This document shows, one piece after another, positions 33,604 to 42,727 of a stretch of DNA of 64,000 nt. The position numbers and the translations under genes are program-made. Source of the stretch: an uncultured Acidimicrobiales bacterium (GTDB taxonomy: Bacteria; Actinomycetota; Acidimicrobiia; Acidimicrobiales; SZUA-35). The stretch covers positions 1 to 64,000 of the forward strand of contig CALAJQ010000018.1 of the NCBI GenBank assembly GCA_937922785.1, in the 5' to 3' direction. Below the pieces are notes generated by a model. It was not told the origin of the DNA, searched no databases, and saw only the letters and a program-made list of their open reading frames with translations. Each line of letters begins with the position of its first letter. Position 1 is the stretch's first letter.

Positions 33604-35106
33604 ATTACTGCCGGCCAGTTAGCAGTAGACCTTGATGGCATCTGGAAACGTTTTCCAGGTGTAATTGCCAACGCCGGAGCAAATCTGAAAGTTCAACCCG
33701 GCACGGTTCACGCCGTGCTGGGTGAGAACGGCGCTGGCAAGACCACGCTTATGAACGTGCTTGCTGGGGTTTACCTGCCCGACGAGGGGACCGTCTCGCT
33801 TGACGGAGTTGAGCACCAATTCAATAAACCGGCTGACGCCATCGCTGCCGGTGTGGGCATGGTCCACCAAGAGTTCAGACTAATTCCGACGTTCTCGGTA
33901 GCTGAGAACGTCGTTCTTGGATCCGCCCCCACGCTGGTCGCAAAGAGGGCCATCGAAGATGAAGTAGCGGCGTTGGCCGAACGATTTGGTTTGGCGACTG
34001 AACCGGGCCGCCAGATCTGGCAGCTCTCCATGGGGGAGCGTCAGCGTGTTGAGATTCTCAAGGCGCTTTGGCGTGACGCGAAGGTCCTTATTTTGGACGA
34101 ACCAACCGCCGTTCTGACGCCAAACGAGGCAGCCGAGCTTGGCCGGATCACTAGCGCTATGGCGGATGACGGCCGAAGCATTATCTTCATCAGCCACAAG
34201 CTGGATGAGGTCAAAGAGTTCTGCGATGAAGCAACAGTGCTTCGTGGCGGCAAGACCGTAGCTGGTTCGCTTTCAGTAGCCGACCTTGATGCCGGAGCCA
34301 TGGCTGAGCTGATGGTCGGACAGGCTACTGATGTCTCCCAGCGTCGAAGTCGGACTAGTGAAATCGGCAACCAAGTCTGCTCGGTCACCGACATGATGGT
34401 GCACGATCTGCATCAGCGAGCCGTCGTGAATGGTGTCTCATTGACGGTGGCTGAGGGCGAGATTGTTGGCATCGCTGGCGTGGCCGGCAACGGCCAGCGT
34501 CCCCTTGCTGACGCAATTGCCGGGCTTGTGAAGCTGACATCGGGAACTGTCACGTTGGCTGGCACGGATCTAAGCACCAGCCAGCCAAGCGCCCGAAACG
34601 CGGCAGGGTTGGCCTATGTGCCCGAAGATCGCATCGGTGTCGGTCTGGCACCGAAGATGAACGTAACCGAGAACGCAATGATGCGGGCCTACCGCAAGTT
34701 GTCGTCGGGTTCACTCATCGATCGAGACAAGGCTCGAGCGAACGGCGAAAGACTAGTTTCTGAGTTCAACGTAAAGGTGGGTCAGATGGACTCGCCCATA
34801 GCGGCATTGTCTGGCGGCAACTTGCAACGGCTCTTAGTAGGGCGCGAACTCGACAACGAACCCAAGGTTCTAATTGCAGCCCAGCCGACTCGGGGTCTTG
34901 ACGTGCAGGGCGTCGCTGCGATTCAACGAATTCTCTTGGCCCAAGCAGCCGACGGCCTCGGAATCCTCCTTATCTCAGAAGACCTTGAAGAACTTTTTGC
35001 TTTAAGCGACCGACTCCTCGTGATGCACGAGGGCAAGGTCGTTGCCGAAGTTGACCCTGACACCGCTACTCGAAGCGAAGTTGGCCGAGCAATGGCGGGT
35101 GCCTGA
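33604..35106 (+). CDS. Nucleoside ABC transporter, double ATPase subunit; apparent ATT start
   Basis: About 500 residues with two ABC cassettes. Cassette 1 has Walker A GENGAGKTT, signature LSMGERQ and Walker B VLILDEPT; cassette 2 has a degenerate Walker A (GVAGNGQRP), signature LSGGNLQ and VLIAAQPTRGLD, typical of BMP/ribose-type ATPases. The first ATG/GTG/TTG in frame is GTG 33715, only two residues before the Walker A loop, which would delete the first strand. The frame upstream, DLDGIWKRFPGVIANAGANL, is clearly coding and opens after a stop at 33589-33591. ATT 33604 is the best start: GAGGG at 33591-33595 lies 8 nt before it. Its stop overlaps the next permease start. Confidence 0.85.
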   Translation: MTAGQLAVDLDGIWKRFPGVIANAGANLKVQPGTVHAVLGENGAGKTTLMNVLAGVYLPDEGTVSLDGVEHQFNKPADAIAAGVGMVHQEFRLIPTFSVAENVVLGSAPTLVAKRAIEDEVAALAERFGLATEPGRQIWQLSMGERQRVEILKALWRDAKVLILDEPTAVLTPNEAAELGRITSAMADDGRSIIFISHKLDEVKEFCDEATVLRGGKTVAGSLSVADLDAGAMAELMVGQATDVSQRRSRTSEIGNQVCSVTDMMVHDLHQRAVVNGVSLTVAEGEIVGIAGVAGNGQRPLADAIAGLVKLTSGTVTLAGTDLSTSQPSARNAAGLAYVPEDRIGVGLAPKMNVTENAMMRAYRKLSSGSLIDRDKARANGERLVSEFNVKVGQMDSPIAALSGGNLQRLLVGRELDNEPKVLIAAQPTRGLDVQGVAAIQRILLAQAADGLGILLISEDLEELFALSDRLLVMHEGKVVAEVDPDTATRSEVGRAMAGA

Positions 35107-36146
35107 TGCGTCTCGTTCGGCGTGAGACGCCGCTGAAAGGGGGCCAAGTTCGAGCCTTTGCAGCAGGCGTGGTTATCGCGTTGGTCTTGGGAGCGATACT
35201 TCTGGTCTCTACCGGTCACAATCCGGCCGAGGTCTACGCCAAGATGCTTGACGCCTCGCTCGGTTCGCCTCGTGGGTGGTCCGCAACATTAACTAGAGCG
35301 GTTCCGCTTGGGTTGGCCGGACTTGCAGTTGCAGTCGCCGGATCGATGGGTCTGTGGAACATCGGGGCTGAAGGCCAATTGATCGCAGGCGCAATCGGCG
35401 CCGCTTGGGTCGCTCGTTTCGGCGGCGACTGGAACGGGTTTGTGCTGATCACTGCGATGCTCCTTGGAGCTGTTGTTGGAGGAGCCTTAATCGCTTTGGG
35501 ACCGGCTCTCGCAAGAGCCCGCCTTGGCGTCAACGAAATCATCACCACCTTGATGCTCAACGAAGTGGCCATCCGGGTCGTTCGCTATCTCGTCAACGGT
35601 CCATGGAAGGACCCAGAGGGCAACAACTTCCCCGTGGCCCCGGAGCTACCGCCGCAATCGGCGCTTCCGGGATTCTTCGAACGAGCCAACATCGGAGTGT
35701 TGATAGCGGCCGCGGTCATCGGAGCGGTTGGCTTCTACTCAGCACGCAGCGCCTGGGGTTATGAGCTGAAGATCGCAGGCTCGTCGGCCAAGGCAGCCGA
35801 ATACGTGGGAATCTCGCTGAAGGCAAAGATCCTCACCGTACTTGTTCTGTCTGGTGCAATTGCTGGGCTGGCCGGTGGTATCGAGCTGACCGGCTCCTCA
35901 ACCCGTTTGGTCGAGGGTGTAGGCGGAGGATTCGGTTTCGCTGGAATCATCGTTGCAGCCCTGGCGCTAATGAGGCCTTCGGGAGTCGCAGCTGTAGCCG
36001 TCGCGTTTGGCGCCGTACAGATTGGTGGAGGCGCAATCCAGACCCTCGGAGTTCCAGCTTCGATCGCCGGAATCCTCCAGGCTCTTATCTTGTTCGGCGC
36101 CCTTGGAGCTGCAGTGCTCACTAACTATCGGGTGGTGGTGAAGTGA
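35106..36146 (+). CDS. ABC transporter permease (nucleoside/BMP type), first subunit
   Basis: 346 residues with about nine hydrophobic segments. It belongs to the BPD_transp_2 (RbsC-like) permeases; MGLWNIGAEGQLIAGAIGAAW and the cytoplasmic loop EIITTLMLNEVA are characteristic of the YufP-type member. The segment SSAKAAEYVGISLKAKI is the coupling region. ATG overlaps the ATPase stop (TGATG), and the end overlaps the second permease by 4 nt, so all are translationally coupled. It forms the membrane channel with the next gene. Confidence 0.92.
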   Translation: MRLVRRETPLKGGQVRAFAAGVVIALVLGAILLVSTGHNPAEVYAKMLDASLGSPRGWSATLTRAVPLGLAGLAVAVAGSMGLWNIGAEGQLIAGAIGAAWVARFGGDWNGFVLITAMLLGAVVGGALIALGPALARARLGVNEIITTLMLNEVAIRVVRYLVNGPWKDPEGNNFPVAPELPPQSALPGFFERANIGVLIAAAVIGAVGFYSARSAWGYELKIAGSSAKAAEYVGISLKAKILTVLVLSGAIAGLAGGIELTGSSTRLVEGVGGGFGFAGIIVAALALMRPSGVAAVAVAFGAVQIGGGAIQTLGVPASIAGILQALILFGALGAAVLTNYRVVVK

Positions 36147-37075
36147 GCAGGGCAGAGCTTGTCGGTCTTTTGATCTCGGTGATCTCTTTCGGAACGCTTC
36201 TCTATCTTGCGGCACTAGGGGAGCTCATAGCTGAGAAATCCGGCGTATTGAATCTTGGTGTCGAAGGCACCATGGCTATGGGAGGCGTCACCGGTTTCCT
36301 AATTGGCGTCCAAAGCGGAAGCGCTTGGTTTGCGTTGCTAATTGCCGCGTTGGTCGGGGCGGTCTTTGCCTCGATTCACGGAATCGTGTCGGTGGTGATG
36401 GGAGCGGACCAGGTGGTAAGTGGTCTAGCTCTGACCATATTGGGTCTTGGGCTCTCGGCATTTTTGGGTAAGGACTATGTTTCCTCCGCGCCTGGTGCCA
36501 AGTTCAACGCCATTAATCTCGGCCCACTTAGCGACCTTGGTGTCGTCGGCGAAACGCTGTTCTCGATGAACGGTGTTAGTTGGCTGGCGATCGCCCTCGG
36601 CATCGCCACCTGGTTCATGCTCTCTCGTACCCGGATGGGTCTGAGTCTTCGGGCTGTCGGAGAAAGCGCAGCAACCGCCGACGCGGCCGGTACCCCTGTG
36701 GTGCTCACCCGCATGATTGCAGTCGCAATAGGTGGAGCGATGGCCGGTATGTCCGGCGGTTATCTAACTCTGGTTCTTGCTCCGGGCTGGAACGAAGGAA
36801 CCACAGCGGGCCGAGGTTGGATTGCTGTGGCCTTGGTGATCTTTGGTGCCTGGAAACCCGGCCGTGTTTTGTTTGGCGCGTTGTTGTTCGGCGGCCTAAT
36901 AGCGCTAGAACCGAGACTGCAGACGCTTGGTCTGGACGTAAGCCCGATTTTGATGTCGATGGTTCCTTATCTGCTGACGATCGCAGTTCTCATCGTGTTG
37001 TCGATCAGGTCTAGGAACCGGCCCAGCGTTGCCCCCGCAGCGATTGGGTTAGCCTTCCGTCGTGAGGAACGCTAG
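36143..37075 (+). CDS. ABC transporter permease (nucleoside/BMP type), second subunit
   Basis: 310 residues with about eight to nine membrane segments; a YufQ-type BPD_transp_2 permease. Diagnostic stretches are LAALGELIAEKSGVLNLGVEG, VVSGLALTILGLG and RGWIAVALVIFGAWKPGRV. GTG start overlaps the previous permease. Its last 14 nt overlap the start of a nuclease lipoprotein gene, so that gene may be expressed with the transporter. Confidence 0.92.
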   Translation: MSRAELVGLLISVISFGTLLYLAALGELIAEKSGVLNLGVEGTMAMGGVTGFLIGVQSGSAWFALLIAALVGAVFASIHGIVSVVMGADQVVSGLALTILGLGLSAFLGKDYVSSAPGAKFNAINLGPLSDLGVVGETLFSMNGVSWLAIALGIATWFMLSRTRMGLSLRAVGESAATADAAGTPVVLTRMIAVAIGGAMAGMSGGYLTLVLAPGWNEGTTAGRGWIAVALVIFGAWKPGRVLFGALLFGGLIALEPRLQTLGLDVSPILMSMVPYLLTIAVLIVLSIRSRNRPSVAPAAIGLAFRREER

Positions 37076-37916
37076 GCCAGCAGCAATTGGGGCCATTGTT
37101 TTGCTTGCTGCCAGCTGCTCGGTGTCAGTGGCAACAACAACTACAAGACCTAATACCGAAAGTGGTCCAGCGTCGCCCGCTGCTGGTTCAGAGGCAAAGG
37201 TTGTTCGAGTTATTGACGGTGATTCCCTCGAACTCGAAATCGAGGGTGAGGTCATAGAAGCCCGATTAGCCGGAGTCAACGCGCCTGAGTTGTTTAGTGA
37301 TGCCAATCGGAGAACGTGTAATGGAGAACAAGCCAAGACTGCATTGGAAGACTTGGTGTCTGGCGGCAAGGTAAGTGTTGGCGGCACCGAGACCGATCGA
37401 TTCGGTCGGCTGCTGGTTGAATTGTCGGTAGACGGTGTCAGTGTTTCGGATTCACTGATCGCAGACGGTTGGCTTCTAGTTTCCGATGACAAACTCACGA
37501 GGCGTCAGCAAGTGAGAGCGGCGGCATCGTCGGGGGCGGGGATGTTCGGCGAAACCTGCGGCGCGGCCGAAACTACATTAAGAATCTCCTCAATCCGGGC
37601 CGATCCTGCCGGCAACGATCGCGAAAATCTAACCGATGAGTTGGTGGAGTTGACCAACCGATCCGAAATACCTGTGGACACCGGCGGCTGGGTGCTGAGG
37701 GATGAGACCACCGGTCACATCTTCAAACTCGACCCACTGGTTTTAGGTCCTGGCAAGAAGGTACGCGTCCGTACGGGCAGCGGCACAAACACCGACAGCG
37801 ACATTTATCTGAACGAGACGTTCCCAGTCTGGTCTAACGACTTCGAGACTGTTTTGCTGATAGATCCAAAAGGTGTTGTGGCTGATGTGGTCTTCCTGAT
37901 AGAGGTGGGGGAGTGA
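37062..37916 (+). CDS. Lipoprotein with thermonuclease (SNase) and lamin-tail domains
   Basis: 284 residues. A lipoprotein signal ends LLAASC with Cys19. A Thr/Ser/Pro linker leads to a staphylococcal-nuclease-like domain (about 45-160): RVIDGDSLEL, ARLAGVNAPEL and TDRFGRLLVEL match the calcium and active-site strands, with Asn at the position that is Asp in the staphylococcal enzyme, as in many homologues. From about 165 a lamin-tail (LTD) domain follows, with ELVELTNRSEIPVDTGGWVLRD. It is an extracellular, membrane-tethered nuclease by prediction. Starting inside the last permease gene and ending in glnS, it fits a role of supplying nucleotides or nucleosides to the transporter. Confidence 0.85.
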   Translation: MRNARPAAIGAIVLLAASCSVSVATTTTRPNTESGPASPAAGSEAKVVRVIDGDSLELEIEGEVIEARLAGVNAPELFSDANRRTCNGEQAKTALEDLVSGGKVSVGGTETDRFGRLLVELSVDGVSVSDSLIADGWLLVSDDKLTRRQQVRAAASSGAGMFGETCGAAETTLRISSIRADPAGNDRENLTDELVELTNRSEIPVDTGGWVLRDETTGHIFKLDPLVLGPGKKVRVRTGSGTNTDSDIYLNETFPVWSNDFETVLLIDPKGVVADVVFLIEVGE

Positions 37917-39619
37917 CAACCGCAGCTGAGGCCAACAATCAAGATGGAGCGCCGTCAAGCGATTTCATACGTGACCAAATCGTTGCCGACAACGAGAACG
38001 GTCGTTTCGATGGCCGGGTCCAAACTCGCTTCCCGCCCGAGCCAAACGGCTACCTACACATAGGTCACGCAAAGTCGATCTGTCTGAACTTTGGCCTTGC
38101 CGAAGAGTTCGGTGGCACATGCAATCTCAGGTTTGACGACACCAACCCAGAAACCGAAGACATCGAGTATGTCGAAGGAATCATTGCCGATCTTGAATGG
38201 CTCGGCTTTGAGTCAAGCGATGGCATCAAGTACGCGTCGGACTATTTTGATCAGCTCTATGAATGGGCCGAACACCTAATCAACAACGGTTTGGCTTACG
38301 TCGACGATCAGGATGCTGCCACCATTTCTGAACAAAGAGGGGGCTTCGGCCAGCCCGGCACCGAAAGTCCGTTCCGGAACCGGAGTGCTGAGGAGAACCT
38401 GGGTCTGTTCCGACAGATGCGCGATGGCGCCATTGCCGATGGCGAAAAGGTCCTTCGAGCCAAGATTGACATGCAACATGAGAACATGCAGCTTCGTGAT
38501 CCCGTGCTTTACCGCATCCGCCGAGTTCCTCACGTGCGTACTGGCGACACTTGGATTCTTTACCCAACTTATGACTGGGCTCACGGTCAATCTGACGCCA
38601 TTGAAGGCGTCACCCACTCGATATGCACGTTGGAGTTCGCCGACCACAATCCTCTATACGAGTGGTGCCTAAGCAACTTGCCACTAACCGGTGACAAGCC
38701 ATATCAAACCGAGTTCGCCCGACTAAACCTCACTCACACGGTTACTTCGAAGCGCCTGCTTCGCAAGTTGGTAGAAGATGGAACGGTGGACGGGTGGGAT
38801 GACGCCCGCATGCCAACAATCGCCGGCCTACGTCGCCGCGGATTTCCTGCCTCAGCGATCAGAGCCTTCATGGCAAAGATTGGTGTCGCCAAGAACAACT
38901 CCACAGTTGAAATCGAACTTCTTGAGTCCTTTGTTAGGGACGAATTGAATGCGAGGGCAATTAGGCGCATGGCAGTGCTGGATCCAATCCTTGTGACCAT
39001 TACCAACTGGCCAAGCCCCGGCGGGTCAGACGAGGTGGTTATGGTCACGGTGGCCAATCACCCGAACGATGAGTCAATGGGTACCCGCGAGATTCCTTTC
39101 TCTGGAAAACTCTTCATCGAGCGCGACGATTTCAAACTGGATCCTCCGCCCAAGTACTACCGGTTGACTCCAGGGCGCGAAGTGCGCTTGCGGTCAGGAT
39201 TCTTCATCACTGCTGTTGAGGCGAAGACCGATTCCGACGGCAACGTCACTGAAGTTCTCTGTACTTATGACCCAGAAACCCAAGGCGGTCAATCGCCAGA
39301 CGGCCGCAAGGTCAAGTCGACGATTCACTGGGTTTCAGCCGCCCACGCGGTAGACGGAACCGTCCACACCTATGACCGCCTGTTCGCAGACAGTCACCCG
39401 GGAAGCGACGGAACCGAGCAACTGGACAGTTTAAATCGGGAATCTCGACAGACATTCTCGGCGAAGATGGAACCGTCGCTTGCAGAAACCAATCCATCTG
39501 ATGTTGTTCAATTCGAGCGGCTTGGATATTTCGCGGCAGATCCACAGGATTCATCGGTGTTTCACCGGACTGTCGGCTTGCGCGACGAGTGGGCCAATAT
39601 CCAAAAGCGCAAAAAGTAA
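37913..39619 (+). CDS. glnS: Glutaminyl-tRNA synthetase
   Basis: 568 residues. It charges tRNA-Gln directly. The HIGH-type motif is in RFPPEPNGYLHIGHAKSICLNFGLA and the KMSKS-type loop reads TVTSKRLLRKLV; FDDTNPETEDIEYVEGI and TYDWAHGQSDAIEGVTHSICTLEF are strongly GlnRS-like rather than GluRS-like. The C-terminal beta-barrel anticodon domain is complete. The GTG overlaps the stop of the nuclease gene by 4 nt. Many Actinobacteria lack GlnRS and use the GatCAB transamidation route, so its presence and its place behind a transporter and nuclease are noteworthy. Confidence 0.95.
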   Translation: MTTAAEANNQDGAPSSDFIRDQIVADNENGRFDGRVQTRFPPEPNGYLHIGHAKSICLNFGLAEEFGGTCNLRFDDTNPETEDIEYVEGIIADLEWLGFESSDGIKYASDYFDQLYEWAEHLINNGLAYVDDQDAATISEQRGGFGQPGTESPFRNRSAEENLGLFRQMRDGAIADGEKVLRAKIDMQHENMQLRDPVLYRIRRVPHVRTGDTWILYPTYDWAHGQSDAIEGVTHSICTLEFADHNPLYEWCLSNLPLTGDKPYQTEFARLNLTHTVTSKRLLRKLVEDGTVDGWDDARMPTIAGLRRRGFPASAIRAFMAKIGVAKNNSTVEIELLESFVRDELNARAIRRMAVLDPILVTITNWPSPGGSDEVVMVTVANHPNDESMGTREIPFSGKLFIERDDFKLDPPPKYYRLTPGREVRLRSGFFITAVEAKTDSDGNVTEVLCTYDPETQGGQSPDGRKVKSTIHWVSAAHAVDGTVHTYDRLFADSHPGSDGTEQLDSLNRESRQTFSAKMEPSLAETNPSDVVQFERLGYFAADPQDSSVFHRTVGLRDEWANIQKRKK

Positions 39620-39760
39620 AAGTGTGTCCGGTTTGAGCCGATCGGCTCACTCGCAATAGGTCCAACAGCACTCTCGGGGATTCTGCGTCGTCTGTAATTT
39701 TGGTAGTCAGTGCGCTGAGTCAGATTGTCAACGCGCATCCCTAGAAGGCGGCAAATCAAG

Positions 39761-42640
39761 ATGCGGAAACTTTGGACCACAGCGTTGGCTCTAACCATGG
39801 TGCTGGGCGTGGTATCGGCTGCGCCTCCGGCATCGGCAGAGATCGTCGAGGGTGTCACCACCTACTGGGGCGTCAGTGGCTTGTTGACAGGTACCACCAA
39901 CGACGATCTTGACTCAGAAGTTTGGGCCATCGAACAGATGGGCGATCGCGTTTTTGTAGGTGGCCGCTTCACTCATGTAACTAACGAGGGCGTTCTCTAT
40001 GACCAGCCCGTAATCGCCGCGTTCGATGCGCGCACCGGTATCTGGATTGACTCGTTCACGCCAGATCTCAACGGTGGGGCGGTCTATGCCCTGCAGGCTT
40101 CTAGCGACGGCACCCGCTTGTTTGTCGGCGGCGATTTCGACAGCTACGGCGCAATCAATGTTAAGGGTCTTGTCGCTTTGGACCCATTGACCGGAAACGT
40201 TGATTGGAGCTTCCGAGCTCGTGTTTCTGGCGGAGCCCAACCTTCGGTGAAAGCACTCGACATTGAGGGCGATTGGTTGTACGTGGCTGGTGCTTTCGAT
40301 GCTCTAAAGTCCGCTGGCGAGGGGCCAGATCTCAGTAACGCAGGTCGTGTTTCACAAACCACTGGTGTTGTCGACCCTAACTTCACCCCCGACGTTGTCG
40401 GCGGGGCCGTGTGGGGAATTGACGCAAGCCCAACCACTACAAACGTCTATCTAGCCGGTCGATTCTCCTCAGTAAATGGCGCTGCTAACACCGTTGCATT
40501 CGCAGCGGTCGACGAATCAGGTGCGTCGGTTGTTACCGGCTTCCAGGGCAACAACGTTCGCCGCAACTACATGCAAGACGTCGAGACAGTAAACGGGCTG
40601 GTATTTGTGGGCGGCTCTGAGCACGTGTTGACGGTGTTTAACGAGTCTGACTGGTCAATCGTGATCAGTCACTTCACCAACGGTGACAATCAGGCTTTCT
40701 CTACCTATCCCGATGAGAACTTTGGGGGCGGGCGCTCCGCTCGTGGTGACGGAATCTGGGACAACATTCCCGGAAACGCTTCATCGGTCAAAGTTGCTGA
40801 CGGATACACCGCGGAGATTTGCACCGAAGAACAGCTTGGCGGCACATGCACAACCCTTACCGGATTTCATCCAACGCTGCCTGCAGCCTTTGATGACAAC
40901 ATCGGATCGGCCGAAGTTGTTCGCAACGAGCCTGGCCCTGACGGCCGAGGCGGCGACTTCCAAGATCTCGAAGTTGTTGGCGATCGGGTTTATGCATCCT
41001 GTCACTGCTGGGGCGATCACTTCACATCCCCCACCATCCACGACTGGAGCACCTATGAGACTCCGGCTGGAACCTGGAACGACGCCCAGTGGATCCACGC
41101 CTACTCGGCAACCACCGGCGAGTTCATCGACACGTTCAAGTCCGGTGCAACGAACAGCGGTACTGGACCGTGGGCCATCTTGGGTGCAGACAACGGCTGC
41201 CTTTGGTTCGGCGGTGGCGTTACTGGCTCGGGTGATGAACCAGCTGATGGCTTCGTCCGCCTTTGCGACGGCGACCTAGACACCACTGCGCCATCTGCAG
41301 TTACTGGTCTAATGGTGGCAAGCGAGGGGCTGGACTCCGTCGACTTGTCTTGGAACGCGGCCACAGACAATGTCGGAGTGGTTCGCTATGACGTCATTGA
41401 CGACAACAGCGGGGGAGTAGTGGCTTCCACAACCGAGCTGACCGCGACGATCTCCAACCTCGAGCCGCTTATCGACCACAGCTTCTACGTGAAGGCCATC
41501 GATGACGAGAGCAATCAGGGCCCGCGCTCCAACGTTGTAACTGTCAACCTGGGCGCAATAGAAGGGCCGGCAACTTGTTCGGCCACCAACGTCGGCCCCG
41601 ATTCGACCGTCACTTGGGATCTGGTTGAAGGAGCGGCTGACTACCGAGTCACTCGTTCGGTCGATGGCAGCGCCTACTTCTGGCGTGGCGTCACTGATCA
41701 ACTCACCTTCGATGACACTCTTAGGAGTTCTGGAATTCACAGCTTCAACGTCCAAGCGCGAATTGCGGGCGGAGACTGGAGCGACCCAACCTCATGTAGC
41801 CCGGACCTCGACCCAATCGATGGGCTTGTTGGAGCATCACCGGTGGCGGCTTGCAGCGCCACCAACGTTGGGCTTGACGCAACTGTTACATGGGACGCTG
41901 CAGACAACGCCGAGAACTACCGAGTTCTGCGATCAGTCGACGGTGGGCAGTTCTACTGGCGTGGTGTCACAAGTGAACTAACGCTTGCCGACACATTGCG
42001 CAACAGCGGTGTGCACACCTATTCAGTTGAAGCTCGAGGACCAGATGGAATCTGGAGTGCCTCAACTGTTTGTGATCCGGCTTTGGACACCACTCCAGAG
42101 CAGGCATCGGCTCCAGCTGTGTGTAGTGCAACCAACGTTGGTACCGACGCGACGATTACTTGGGAAGCAGCCGACAACGCAACCGAGTATCGGGTGCGCC
42201 GATCAATTGACGGAGGCACCGTCTATTGGCGAGGTCTTTCAACTGAGCTTGAGCTAAGCGATGTGCTTCGCGGCAGCGGTAGCCACACTTACTATGTAGG
42301 TGCTCGTAACGGTTCCAATGGCGACTGGAGCGCTGAGACAACTTGTGATCCAGCACTGGACCCAGTTGCAGGCCTATTGGCCGCAAGCCCGCCACCGTCG
42401 TGTTCGTTCACTTCAGTGGGCCTAGACGCAACGATCACTTGGGAAGCAGCCGAAAACGGACTTGACTACCGGGTCTACCGATCTGTCAATGATGGAGCTT
42501 CATTCTCCTGGCGCGGCCTAACCGCCAACCTAACTCTGGATGACACTCTGAGGGCAGACGTAGCAACCCACATCTACCGAGTCCAAGCCAGAGGCGAAAA
42601 TGGAATCTGGAGCGACCCAACCACCTGCACCGAGGCCTAA
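39761..42640 (+). CDS. Large secreted propeller and Fn3-repeat protein
   Basis: About 959 residues. A signal peptide ends near PPASA (residue 26). The first 500 residues contain repeated strands of the form VFVGGRF, LFVGGDF, LYVAGAF, VYLAGRF and VFVGGSE, suggesting a beta-propeller. A type III fibronectin domain follows (TTAPSAVTGLMVASEG on), then four tandem 90-93-residue Fn3-like units, each starting with Cys and ending with a second Cys. There is no cell-wall anchor or C-terminal membrane segment, so it is probably released or held non-covalently. No catalytic motif is recognised. ATG 39761 is chosen because the signal peptide begins there. It stands alone behind a 141-bp gap. Confidence 0.8.
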   Translation: MRKLWTTALALTMVLGVVSAAPPASAEIVEGVTTYWGVSGLLTGTTNDDLDSEVWAIEQMGDRVFVGGRFTHVTNEGVLYDQPVIAAFDARTGIWIDSFTPDLNGGAVYALQASSDGTRLFVGGDFDSYGAINVKGLVALDPLTGNVDWSFRARVSGGAQPSVKALDIEGDWLYVAGAFDALKSAGEGPDLSNAGRVSQTTGVVDPNFTPDVVGGAVWGIDASPTTTNVYLAGRFSSVNGAANTVAFAAVDESGASVVTGFQGNNVRRNYMQDVETVNGLVFVGGSEHVLTVFNESDWSIVISHFTNGDNQAFSTYPDENFGGGRSARGDGIWDNIPGNASSVKVADGYTAEICTEEQLGGTCTTLTGFHPTLPAAFDDNIGSAEVVRNEPGPDGRGGDFQDLEVVGDRVYASCHCWGDHFTSPTIHDWSTYETPAGTWNDAQWIHAYSATTGEFIDTFKSGATNSGTGPWAILGADNGCLWFGGGVTGSGDEPADGFVRLCDGDLDTTAPSAVTGLMVASEGLDSVDLSWNAATDNVGVVRYDVIDDNSGGVVASTTELTATISNLEPLIDHSFYVKAIDDESNQGPRSNVVTVNLGAIEGPATCSATNVGPDSTVTWDLVEGAADYRVTRSVDGSAYFWRGVTDQLTFDDTLRSSGIHSFNVQARIAGGDWSDPTSCSPDLDPIDGLVGASPVAACSATNVGLDATVTWDAADNAENYRVLRSVDGGQFYWRGVTSELTLADTLRNSGVHTYSVEARGPDGIWSASTVCDPALDTTPEQASAPAVCSATNVGTDATITWEAADNATEYRVRRSIDGGTVYWRGLSTELELSDVLRGSGSHTYYVGARNGSNGDWSAETTCDPALDPVAGLLAASPPPSCSFTSVGLDATITWEAAENGLDYRVYRSVNDGASFSWRGLTANLTLDDTLRADVATHIYRVQARGENGIWSDPTTCTEA
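41576..42637 (+). repeat. Four tandem Fn3-like coding repeats
   Basis: Units begin at Cys codons 41576, 41852, 42122 and 42401 (270-279 bp apart). Each opens with CSATNVG or CSFTSVG and contains a YRV-RSVDG-WRG-LT-DTLR framework, then a second Cys near the end. Amino-acid similarity is high between all four, which points to internal duplication. Confidence 0.85.
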
Positions 42641-42673
42641 AGTCCCGAACTGGCGGTATAGCCAGCCAAACCC

Positions 42674-42689
42674 GGCGGTCTACACCGCC
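42674..42689 (+). terminator. Hairpin after the secreted propeller/Fn3 gene
   Basis: GGCGGT-CTAC-ACCGCC is a perfect 6-bp stem 33 nt after the stop codon, with GGATTTTG a few nt downstream. It is a reasonable factor-independent terminator for the plus-strand gene. Confidence 0.5.
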
Positions 42690-42727
42690 AGAACCGGATT
42701 TTGCCGACCAGCGAACCGTGACTCGGG

